From: JBOFLG01 sp051657745
Lineage (GTDB): Bacteria > Actinomycetota > Actinomycetes > Actinomycetales > Dermatophilaceae
NCBI GenBank assembly: GCA_051657745.1
Contig: JBOFLG010000252.1
Coordinates: 1-21,230, forward strand
Direction: 5' to 3'
DNA length: 21,230 nucleotides
This document shows, piece after piece, positions 14,351 through 21,230 of the stretch. A program made the translations under genes and the position numbers. The notes below the pieces were generated by a model. That model saw nothing but the letters and a program-made list of their open reading frames with translations, did no database searches and was not told the DNA's origin. How positions within the stretch are numbered: the first letter of the stretch is position 1; the number at the start of each line of letters is the position of its first letter.

Positions 14351-14869
14351 TCAGCTCTCGACCGTGATGCGCTCGATGACGACGTCGTCGAGCGGTGCGT
14401 CCTGGGCTCCGGTGGGCGTCGCAGCAAGCGTGTCGACCACCTGCCGGCTTGGTGCATCGGCGACCTCGCCGAAGATCGTGTGCTTGCCATTGAGCCAGGT
14501 GGTGGCGCCAACCGTGATGAAGAACTGCGAGCCGTTGGTGCCCTTACCTCCGCGCTTGCCGGCGTTGGCCATGGCGAGCAGGTACGGGCGGTCGAACTGC
14601 TTGTCGGGGTGCACCTCATCGTCGAAGGTGTAGCCAGGACCGCCCATACCCTTTCCGACCGGGCAGCCGCCCTGCACCATGAAGCCAGGGATGATGCGGT
14701 GAAACGTCAGCCCGTCATAGAACGGGGTGGGATTCGTACGGCCGGCGTCGTCGCGGTACTCCTTGTCACCGGTGGCGAGACCGACGAAGTTCTCGACGGT
14801 GGCAGGTGCCTCATTCGGAAATAGCTCGACGACGATGGGGCCATGGTTGGTGTGCAGAGTTGCCTTCAT
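14351..14869 (-). CDS. ppiA: Cyclophilin-type peptidyl-prolyl cis-trans isomerase
   Basis: This 172-residue single-domain cytosolic cyclophilin (the M. tuberculosis Rv0009 position) accelerates proline isomerisation during folding. Active-site and core motifs are present: FHRIIPGFMVQGG (catalytic Arg58), GTNGSQFFIT and WLNGKHTIFGEV (with the conserved Trp125). Start: ATG at 14869, giving MKATLHTNHG; the longer open frame upstream lacks the family's usual start and looks spurious. A GAGAGG lies about 10 bases upstream. The promoter should lie in the 154-base divergent gap to the gene at 15024. The rhomboid gene follows in the same direction. Confidence 0.96.
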   Translation of the reverse strand: MKATLHTNHGPIVVELFPNEAPATVENFVGLATGDKEYRDDAGRTNPTPFYDGLTFHRIIPGFMVQGGCPVGKGMGGPGYTFDDEVHPDKQFDRPYLLAMANAGKRGGKGTNGSQFFITVGATTWLNGKHTIFGEVADAPSRQVVDTLAATPTGAQDAPLDDVVIERITVES

Positions 14870-15023
14870 GCAGGTGATCCTCTCACGCGGACTACGACGA
14901 GCGGGATGCCCGGCCACGGCTCAGCCGCAGCTCGAACCAGTCCAGACGACTGTTGCTGCGGGCCGTGTTCTCGATCATCGAACAGGGCAGGATAGGGCTA
15001 TTCGCCACGTCGAGGAGGATCAG
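14870..15023. other. Divergent promoter region between ppiA and the gene at 15024
   Basis: These 154 bases separate two divergent genes and should contain both promoters. I see a CAGGAT box followed by AGGGCTAT around 14988-15000 that could serve as a + strand -10, and AGGAGG at 15013-15018 as the ribosome-binding site of the + gene. No convincing -35 is visible. Confidence 0.35.
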
Positions 15024-15785
15024 GTGTTCCGCACCAGCAAGACCGACCGGGCCACGGACACGGTGGCTGCCACTGCCGACCACAACGCTGCCGACCACAA
15101 CGCCGTCGACCATGAACAGACACCGGATGCCGCCGGCAGCGTGCTCGACCAGGTCACCGACGAGCCAGCCACCGACGATCTGGGGCCCGGGGCCGACCCG
15201 GCCACGGACCCACTTACTGAGGTCAAGGAGTTGATCGTCGATGAGGTACTCCCCGCGCTCCTGGCTGCAGTCGCTGCGGTACGGACCGGGTCGGTTGCTG
15301 TCCCAGACGTGACTGTTGAGGCCGCCGACCATGCGCCCGAGTCGCTCGCCGGGCTCGCACGCGACGACGTGAAGAAGCGCGGTGCAGGGACCTGGGTGTT
15401 GCTGCTCGGCCTCGCGGGCGGCGCGGCGGCGTTCGCGTGGCGCAAGAGCCACGAACGCCCAGACCCGTGGGCGACTGCCGCGCCCTCCCAACCGCCGGCC
15501 TCGTCGTCATCCCCCAGAGACGCCTTTTCGAGCCCGAACGGGCACGCGAAGTCGGTCGAGGCGACGACTGCGGCGGCGACAGCCACCGAGGCGCTGGTCG
15601 ACCTCGAGGCAGACCCGGTCGATGAGCCCATCGAGCACGAAAGCACTGGCACCGAGACGGTGGCCAACGGTGGCGAACCCGTCGACTCCGCGCTTGCCTA
15701 CCCCGACGGGTTCGCTCCTGATGACACGTCGCTGAGCTCGGATAGCTCGGCGTCGAGCATCGATATCGGCACCGGGAAGTCCTGA
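15024..15785 (+). CDS. Single-TM actinobacterial hypothetical protein (DUF5324-like position)
   Basis: This 253-residue protein is mostly low-complexity. An acidic, Ala/Asp-rich N-terminal part with a predicted amphipathic helix (VKELIVDEVLPALLAAVAAV) is followed by KKRG and one transmembrane helix (about residues 122-139). A WRKSHERPDPWA segment comes next, then a long acidic Ser/Thr-rich tail ending in IDIGTGKS. A helix followed by WR(R/K)S...DPW is typical of uncharacterised proteins in this locus; Streptomyces has a DUF5324 protein next to ppiA. The assignment to that family is by position and pattern, not alignment. The GTG at 15024 has AGGAGG five bases upstream (15013-15018). It converges on the M1 peptidase gene with 141 bases between. 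Function unknown. Confidence 0.75.
   Translation: MFRTSKTDRATDTVAATADHNAADHNAVDHEQTPDAAGSVLDQVTDEPATDDLGPGADPATDPLTEVKELIVDEVLPALLAAVAAVRTGSVAVPDVTVEAADHAPESLAGLARDDVKKRGAGTWVLLLGLAGGAAAFAWRKSHERPDPWATAAPSQPPASSSSPRDAFSSPNGHAKSVEATTAAATATEALVDLEADPVDEPIEHESTGTETVANGGEPVDSALAYPDGFAPDDTSLSSDSSASSIDIGTGKS
15075..15119 (+). repeat. 15-bp in-frame tandem repeat (about 3 copies) in the gene at 15024
   Basis: GCCGACCACAACGCT (15075-15089) and GCCGACCACAACGCC (15090-15104) differ in one base; a third, degenerate unit occupies 15105-15119. It encodes ADHNA-ADHNA-VDHEQ, so copy number can vary without breaking the frame. Confidence 0.8.
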
Positions 15786-15909
15786 GCCTGGGCATCCGTG
15801 GAACGGCGTTCGTGGACCTGGACGTAGCCCACTCCGCGCGGACCGCCTCCTCCGCATCGTGACCACCTGCGAGCAGCCACCCCCGGTCGCCGCGCTGGGA
15901 TCGGCAACG

Positions 15910-15943
15910 TCACGGGTTCGGGAGCGTCACAGGTTCGGGAGCG
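15910..15943. repeat. 17-bp direct tandem repeat at the stop of the M1 peptidase gene
   Basis: TCACGGGTTCGGGAGCG (15910-15926) and TCACAGGTTCGGGAGCG (15927-15943) are adjacent copies with one mismatch. The second copy contains the gene's stop codon (15927-15929, minus strand). The unit is not a multiple of 3, so it looks like a slippage duplication of the gene end. The rest of the convergent gap (15786-15926) shows no clear terminator. Confidence 0.8.
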
Positions 15944-17225
15944 CGGGGAGTTCTGGCCGACGGATCCACGCGCTGAGGAGAGCGCCGTGCATGCCGATGT
16001 CGCTCGCGACGTGCGCCTCGAAGTCGGCCGTGGTGACCACGCCGTAGCGGTGCTGGCAGACCCAGTCCCGCACCAGGGCGAAGAACCGCCGGCCACCGAC
16101 GACGGTGCGCAGCGCATGCAGTGCCAATGCCCCACGCTTGTAGACGCGGTCGTCGAAAACTCGATCAGGTCCAGGGTCGGCGAGCACCAGATCCTGCGGA
16201 CGCGCAGCGAGAACCCGGTGGTGGCGGGCCGCCTCCCGGTCGACGGTGGAACGCCCCGACGCCTCCGCCCAAAGCCACTCCGCATAACAGGCGAACCCCT
16301 CGTGCAACCAGATATCCGCCAGTGACGCCGCGGTCACGGCGTTGCCGAACCACTGATGGGCGAGCTCGTGGGCGATGAGCCGCTGGGCGTCCCATCCCCG
16401 GGCGAGGTGGTTGCTGCCGAAGGTGGACAGGGTCTGCGACTCCAGCGGGATCTCGAGGATGTCATCGGTCACCACCACGGTGTACCGATCGAACGGGTAC
16501 GGGCCGAACAGCTCGGCGAACACGGCGAGCATCGCGGGCTGGTCAGCGAACGCCCGGCGGGCGGGCGCCATCCACGCCGGCGAGGCGATGAGAAACGTCG
16601 GGATGACGTCGTTGAGCTGCTCCTCCACCGCGTACCGGCCGATCTGAACGGTGGCGAGATACGGCGCCGTCGGCTGGTTCTGCACGTACTCCCACGCAGT
16701 GCGCCGTCCGGCTCGCCGTGTGTCGACCAGACTCCCAGCGGCGACGACGCGGTACTCCGGGTCTGTCTCGATGGTCACCCGGTAGCTCGCCTTGTCGGCC
16801 ATCCGGTCGTTGCATGGGAACCACGTCGGAGCGCCGTGCGGCTGGGCGGCGACGAGTACGCCGTCGGTGAGTTCCTCCCACCCGGCAGCGCCGTCTGGCC
16901 CCGGCATCGGGCGTGGCCGGCCCCGATACCCGACCCGGATGACGAGCCGCTCGCCTCGGGGGACGCTGCCGCGGAACCGGATCCGCAAGCGCGAGGCGCG
17001 GTGGGTCCAGCGGGCGACGGTTCCGCCATCCACCTCCAGACCGGTCACGACCAGGCCGTAGAGGTCGAGCAGGAGGTCGGACAGATCCTCGAGGGCACGG
17101 ACCCGAAGCGTGGCCGAGCCGGCGAGATGGTTCCCCGTCGGCTTGTAGCGCAGTGCGAGGTCGTAGTGCTCGACCGTGTAACGCGGGTCGCCGTGACCGG
17201 GCAGGTACGGATCGGCCCCCGTCAC
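15927..17225 (-). CDS. M1 family zinc metallopeptidase (aminopeptidase), short cytosolic form
   Basis: This 432-residue gluzincin has the M1 N-terminal beta domain (about 1-200) and catalytic domain (about 210-432). The zinc site is HELAHQWFG (His286, Glu287, His290) with the third ligand Glu309 in LHEGFACYAEWLW, giving HExxH-18-E. The likely proton donor is Tyr362 in VYKRGA. The substrate-amino-group loop reads IPLESQT in place of the classical GxMEN, as in other short actinobacterial M1 enzymes. There is no signal peptide and no C-terminal ERAP1-like domain, so it should be cytosolic. Its GTG at 17225 overlaps the synthetase stop (GTGA, 17222-17225), so the two are translationally coupled. 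That coupling suggests it acts on the synthetase product or on a precursor; this is inference. Confidence 0.93.
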   Translation of the reverse strand: MTGADPYLPGHGDPRYTVEHYDLALRYKPTGNHLAGSATLRVRALEDLSDLLLDLYGLVVTGLEVDGGTVARWTHRASRLRIRFRGSVPRGERLVIRVGYRGRPRPMPGPDGAAGWEELTDGVLVAAQPHGAPTWFPCNDRMADKASYRVTIETDPEYRVVAAGSLVDTRRAGRRTAWEYVQNQPTAPYLATVQIGRYAVEEQLNDVIPTFLIASPAWMAPARRAFADQPAMLAVFAELFGPYPFDRYTVVVTDDILEIPLESQTLSTFGSNHLARGWDAQRLIAHELAHQWFGNAVTAASLADIWLHEGFACYAEWLWAEASGRSTVDREAARHHRVLAARPQDLVLADPGPDRVFDDRVYKRGALALHALRTVVGGRRFFALVRDWVCQHRYGVVTTADFEAHVASDIGMHGALLSAWIRRPELPALPNL

Positions 17226-20200
17226 TCGTCCACCGCCCACGGGCCGACAGGGTTGCCGATCCACCGGGTCTTGTCCGGCACCGACTCGCCGCGCATCACG
17301 AGTGAGACCGGCCCGACGGTGGCGTGTCGGCCGATCCGGGCGGCCGGAAGCACGACCGAGTTCGGGCCGAGGGTGCCGCCCTCGGCGATCGTCACGGCGT
17401 CCATGGCCAACACCCTGTCGTGAAAAAGGTGGGTCTGCACGACGCAGCCTCGGCCGACCGTCGCCCCGTCGCGCAGATGGACCAGGTCGGCCTCGGGCAG
17501 CCAGTACGTCTCACACCAGACGCCACGTCCGATGCGCGCACCCATCGAACGCAGCCAGAGGTTGAGCACCGCGGTGCCGGTGGCGGCGCGCGCCAGCCAG
17601 GGTGCGGCGACCGACTCCACAAAGGTGTCGGCGAGTTCGGCCCGCCACACCGCCGAACTCCATAGCGGATGGTCCGATGGCCGCAGCCGGCCAACCAGGA
17701 GCCATTTGGCCGCGGTCGTGATCCCCGCGGCAAGCGCCCCGGCGACCAGCAGTACCGGACCGCCGAGGAGCACCGCCCACCCGGCCCCGCGATCACCCAG
17801 CGCGAGCAGGGCACCGGCCGCGAGCACGACCAGGACGACGTGCACCGCGACGGCCAGCGCGCGGCATCCCTCGACCAGGACACGCGCCATCCGCAGCCGA
17901 GCCGGTGGGGTGTGGGTTCGGGAAGCATCGACCGTGTCAGCCTCACGGCGGAGCGGTCGCGGTGGGCTGCCGAGCCACGACGAGCCAGCCGTGGCGTCGC
18001 CGCGCCGTGGCGCCGCCGAAAGTACGGCCACCAGCGCCCGTTTGGGCACCTTTCGGCCGGGGGCAGCCATCCCGGAATTGCCGACGAACGCGCCTTTGCC
18101 GACCCGCACGCGCTCGACCCGCAACCACCCGCCCGCCAGCTCGTAGCCGCCCACGAGGGTGTCGTCGGCGAGGAACGCACCCTCGCCAATGCTGACGAAG
18201 CGCGGGAGGAGCAACACGGTTGACGCTTCGACGTTGCGGTCGACGTCAGCGCCGAGCGCCCGCAGCCACGCTGGGGTCAGGCTCGAGGAGTAGAGCGGGA
18301 ACAGCCAGGTGCGAGCCTCGTCGAGCACCCGCACGACCGACCATGCCTGCCAGGCGCGCAACCCATGCACCGGATGATGGCCCGGTTCCAGACCGAGCGA
18401 CAGCAGACGGACAGCAAGGATGACGAGCAGCGCCAGCGCCGTGAACCCGGCGACCGTGCCCAACGGCACCCAGACCACCGCGATACGGACCGCGTCGGCC
18501 ACGTCGGCCGCGTCGGCAAGAGAGCCAACAGCCGGGAGGGCCCCGATCAGCGCCGCGATGATGGGCAGGAGCGAAAGCGCCACTGCGGTGGTGGCGTAGG
18601 CGGCCTGCCAGGCCGGGCGATGCGGGGCGCGCTCGGGGCTCCACGGGCCACGGGCTGGCGCGGTGTACACCGCCGGCGCGCCCGACCATGCCTCGTCGGG
18701 AGGGATGACACCGAACACAGCGGAGCCGGCGGCGATCTCGGCTCGCGCCCCGATGTCGGCGCCGGGCAGCAAGGTCGAGCGGGCACCGACCCGGGCATCG
18801 GCCCGCACCCGGACCTCGCCGACGTGCACCTGGCCGCCGTCGATCCAATGCCCAGCAAGGTCGACCTCGGGCTCGATGGCGCAGCCGGTACCGAGCCGAA
18901 GCAGCCCGGTGACCGGCGGCACGCTGTGCAGGTCAACGTGCCGCGCTACCCGGCAGCCGAGCAACCGGGCGTACACCTTCACGAACGGAGCGGTGGAGAG
19001 GCTGGCGGCGCCGAGCTCGTCAACGAGCCGTTCGGCGAGCCAGAGTCGCAGGTGCACGCGCCCGCCCCGGGGGTATCGCCCCGGTCGGACTCCAGCGAGT
19101 ACGGCTCGGGCGGCGGCGGCGCCGAGCAGGATTCGGCCGAGCGGGCTGACCAGAAGCACCCAGCCCAAGAGAACCCAGCCCCACCTCACCTCGGGAAGCC
19201 ACGTCATCCCCCACGCCTCGCGACCGACGAGGGAGGCCAGCCCAGCCCAGGTGAGCCAGCGCAGCGCGCCGATCGCCCGAACACCGACGGTGGCGACCAC
19301 CTGGGCGACCTGGGTGCCGAGGGGTACCGGCCGGACCGATGCGTTGCGGCGCCCGGTCGGTGCGGCCATCGCGTCCAGTGCGGTCGCGAGTGCGGCGACG
19401 GTGGAGTGCTCGTAGACGTCGGCGACGGTGACCTCGGGATGACGGTCACGGAGCCGGGACACGAGCTGGGCGGCGGTGAGGCTGCCGCCTCCGAGGTCGA
19501 AGAAGTCGTCGTCGGGCGACTCCGGACCGGCGCCGAGGATGCCGGACCACAACTCCGCGAGCCAGGCGGAGGTGCCGCTCAGACCGGGACCGTCACGGTC
19601 CACCCCGGCATGGCTCGCCGGCGCCGAGGCGCGCTGGACCCGGGCGTGTGCACGGAGGACGGGCGTGCCGGTGCCGCTGGCCGGGAGCGGCCACGGTAGG
19701 GCGTTGCGGTCGATCTTGCCTGAGGTACGTGTCGGCAACGTGTCGACCACCGCGATCCGGGGGACGAGTGCGGCCGGCATCGTGGCTCGGAGGTGCTCGG
19801 CGGCTCGCTTGGCGTCGAACCCGGTTGTCGCGGTGACGTATCCGACGATCAGGTGGTTTCCGGCGTCAGTTCGGCGCACCGCGGCGGCAGCGCCGGTGAC
19901 GCGGTCGAGACGTAGCAGGGCGCTGTCGATCTCACCGAGTTCGATCCGCCGGCCGCCGACCTTGACCTGGTCGTCGGCGCGCCCCTGAAAGACCAGGCCG
20001 GTGCCGTCGAATCGGACCAGGTCACCGCTACGGTAGGCACGCTCCCAGCCGAGGGTCGGCATCGCCGCGTAGCCAGCGGCATCCTTCTCGGGGTCGAGGT
20101 ACCGGGCGAGGCCAACACCGCCGATGATCAGTTCGCCAGACTCACCCTTGGCGACGGGCCTGCCATCCGGGTCGACGACGGCGAGGTCCCAGCCGTCGAG

Positions 20201-21230
20201 TGGGAGGCCGATGCGGACCGGCGGCTCGCCGGTGAGCCGCGCGCCGCAGGCGACCACGGTGGCCTCGGTGGGGCCGTAGGTATTCCAGACCTCGCGGACG
20301 GGGGTGGCGAGTCGGGCACCGATCTCGGGCGGACACGCCTCACCGCCGAGGATGAGGAGGCGCACGGACGCGAGCGCACCAGCTGGCCAGAGCGCGACCA
20401 GGGTGGGCACGGTGCTCACGACAGTGACGTCGTTGGCCACAAGCCACGGGCCGAGGTCCATCCCGGAGCGGACCAGGCTCCGCGGCGCCGGTACCAGGCA
20501 GGCGCCGTAACGCCAGGCGAGCCACATCTCCTCGCAACTGGCGTCGAACGCGACCGACAGACCCGCCATGACCCGGTCGCCGGGGCCGATCGGGTTGTCC
20601 TGAAGGAATATCCGCGCCTCGGCGTCGATGAATGCGGCCGCGCTGCGGTGGCTCACGGCCACACCCTTGGGGGTCCCGGTCGACCCGGACGTAAAGATCA
20701 CCCAGGCGTCGTCGGTGCCGGCCGGTGGGTTGGTGCGCACGTCATCGACCAGCGTCCGGCCGCCGGTCACTCGCGCCGGGGCTGATGGCGCCTGGGCGTT
20801 CGTGGGTGTGGCATCCGGCGCCGATCCCGGCGCCGGGTGAGCAGGGAGGACCGCAAGATCGGTGGCGACGACCGCGACAACACCGGCCTCATCGAAGACC
20901 ACTCGGGCCCGCTCGTCGGGGTCGTCGTGGTCGACGGGGACGTATGCGGCGCCAGCGACGAGGATGCCGAGAATCGCGACGTACAGGTCGACGGTCCCGG
21001 ACGGGATCCTTACCCCGACCCGGTGACCGCGCCGAACTCCGTTGTCCCGCAGCGTGGCGGCGAGCATCTCGGCGGCATCGAGTAGCTCCTCATAGGTCAG
21101 CACAGCCCGACCGTTGTCGATAGCTGGGGTGTTCGGATAGTCGATGACGGTGGCACGAAGTACGTCGACCAGCGTGCGTGGCGACGGCGCCAGGTGGCCA
21201 CGGAGCAAGAGGTCAGTCGAATCACCGCGG
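17222..21230 (-). CDS. Pls-like single-module NRPS (A-PCP-six TM-three LbH-like domains), 5' end off the window
   Basis: At least 1,328 residues are visible. Adenylation domain about 10-510: IFTSGSTGTPKGV, FDAS, NTYGPTE, YRSGDLVRFDG, GRADDQVKVGGRRIELGEID, TSGKIDRN. Carrier domain about 545-612, with phosphopantetheine Ser576 in LGGGSL. Six hydrophobic segments (about 634-662, 677-707, 869-892, 909-938, 1114-1137, 1143-1168) alternate with three hexapeptide-repeat-like blocks (about 745-850, 985-1065, 1215-1325). There is no condensation, epimerisation or thioesterase domain. This matches the Pls/PosA family, whose prototype makes epsilon-poly-L-lysine at the membrane. Specificity residues by eye are D222 A223 E226 S265 I286 G288 T310 V318 V319 K498 (DAESIGTVVK), resembling a lysine code. 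A TTG at 21208 is a poor start without an RBS, and the frame stays open to the edge, so I call it 5'-partial. Confidence 0.93.
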   Translation of the reverse strand, partial: RGDSTDLLLRGHLAPSPRTLVDVLRATVIDYPNTPAIDNGRAVLTYEELLDAAEMLAATLRDNGVRRGHRVGVRIPSGTVDLYVAILGILVAGAAYVPVDHDDPDERARVVFDEAGVVAVVATDLAVLPAHPAPGSAPDATPTNAQAPSAPARVTGGRTLVDDVRTNPPAGTDDAWVIFTSGSTGTPKGVAVSHRSAAAFIDAEARIFLQDNPIGPGDRVMAGLSVAFDASCEEMWLAWRYGACLVPAPRSLVRSGMDLGPWLVANDVTVVSTVPTLVALWPAGALASVRLLILGGEACPPEIGARLATPVREVWNTYGPTEATVVACGARLTGEPPVRIGLPLDGWDLAVVDPDGRPVAKGESGELIIGGVGLARYLDPEKDAAGYAAMPTLGWERAYRSGDLVRFDGTGLVFQGRADDQVKVGGRRIELGEIDSALLRLDRVTGAAAAVRRTDAGNHLIVGYVTATTGFDAKRAAEHLRATMPAALVPRIAVVDTLPTRTSGKIDRNALPWPLPASGTGTPVLRAHARVQRASAPASHAGVDRDGPGLSGTSAWLAELWSGILGAGPESPDDDFFDLGGGSLTAAQLVSRLRDRHPEVTVADVYEHSTVAALATALDAMAAPTGRRNASVRPVPLGTQVAQVVATVGVRAIGALRWLTWAGLASLVGREAWGMTWLPEVRWGWVLLGWVLLVSPLGRILLGAAAARAVLAGVRPGRYPRGGRVHLRLWLAERLVDELGAASLSTAPFVKVYARLLGCRVARHVDLHSVPPVTGLLRLGTGCAIEPEVDLAGHWIDGGQVHVGEVRVRADARVGARSTLLPGADIGARAEIAAGSAVFGVIPPDEAWSGAPAVYTAPARGPWSPERAPHRPAWQAAYATTAVALSLLPIIAALIGALPAVGSLADAADVADAVRIAVVWVPLGTVAGFTALALLVILAVRLLSLGLEPGHHPVHGLRAWQAWSVVRVLDEARTWLFPLYSSSLTPAWLRALGADVDRNVEASTVLLLPRFVSIGEGAFLADDTLVGGYELAGGWLRVERVRVGKGAFVGNSGMAAPGRKVPKRALVAVLSAAPRRGDATAGSSWLGSPPRPLRREADTVDASRTHTPPARLRMARVLVEGCRALAVAVHVVLVVLAAGALLALGDRGAGWAVLLGGPVLLVAGALAAGITTAAKWLLVGRLRPSDHPLWSSAVWRAELADTFVESVAAPWLARAATGTAVLNLWLRSMGARIGRGVWCETYWLPEADLVHLRDGATVGRGCVVQTHLFHDRVLAMDAVTIAEGGTLGPNSVVLPAARIGRHATVGPVSLVMRGESVPDKTRWIGNPVGPWAVDE

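Noticed and set aside
18365..19699. 444-codon open frame on the + strand
   Set aside because: It lies opposite the well-supported Pls-like gene. Composition is typical of a shadow frame, and there is no ribosome-binding site.
17222..21208. Ordinary long-chain acyl-CoA ligase or multimodular NRPS
   Set aside because: The carrier domain, the NRPS-type A motifs and the six-helix/LbH C-terminal half without a condensation domain fit only the Pls-type family.
1..21230. CRISPR arrays, insertion sequences, transposases or phage genes
   Set aside because: I found no regularly spaced repeats, transposase or integrase motifs, or terminal inverted repeats on either strand.

Overview
This is a GC-rich chromosomal segment from an actinobacterium. 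The evidence is gene order: fhaA-fhaB-pstP-rodA-pbpA-pknB on the + strand, facing a pabA/trpG gene, followed by a sortase, a DUF881 gene, crgA, a rhomboid gene and ppiA. This is the conserved block found close to the replication origin of many Actinobacteria, including Mycobacterium (around Rv0009-Rv0020c) and Streptomyces. Even the tRNA-Leu(CAG) diverging from fhaA is kept. A member of Micrococcales or Propionibacteriales is a reasonable guess, but the sequence does not settle the genus.

Layout. (1) Positions 1-2331, minus strand: a three-gene operon with 4-base overlaps. It encodes a small lipoprotein with a duplicated motif, a membrane-fusion (HlyD/MacA-like) adaptor carrying a peptidoglycan-binding-like insert, and a MacB-type ABC ATPase that runs off the left edge. 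(2) 2476-2558, minus: tRNA-Leu(CAG) with a recognisable promoter. (3) 2904-10537, plus: the cell-wall growth and Ser/Thr phosphorylation operon, with two FHA proteins, a PP2C phosphatase, a SEDS glycosyltransferase, a class B PBP and a PASTA kinase. No separate PknA-type kinase gene is present. (4) 12834-10542, minus: DUF881 protein, class E sortase, a 52-residue membrane protein, and the PabA/TrpG glutaminase subunit. (5) crgA (plus) with a strong hairpin terminator; rhomboid protease and cyclophilin (minus); a single-TM actinobacterial protein (plus). (6) 21230-15927, minus: a very large Pls-like single-module NRPS (adenylation, carrier, six membrane segments, three left-handed-helix-like domains). 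It is translationally coupled to an M1 zinc aminopeptidase.

How the genes work together. Block 3 couples lipid-II/muropeptide sensing (the PASTA kinase PknB) and its opposing phosphatase (PstP) to FHA readers and to the RodA-PbpA elongation synthase. CrgA and the DUF881 protein are nearby envelope or division factors. The accessory part of greatest interest is block 6. It resembles the epsilon-poly-L-lysine synthetase (Pls) architecture. Its adenylation specificity residues, read by eye, are DAESIGTVVK, close to the lysine code DAESIGSVCK that I recall for bacitracin synthetase. The adjacent cytosolic-type M1 aminopeptidase is a natural candidate to trim or degrade the product. Block 1 would be an independent export or envelope-stress type transporter; its permease must lie off the window.
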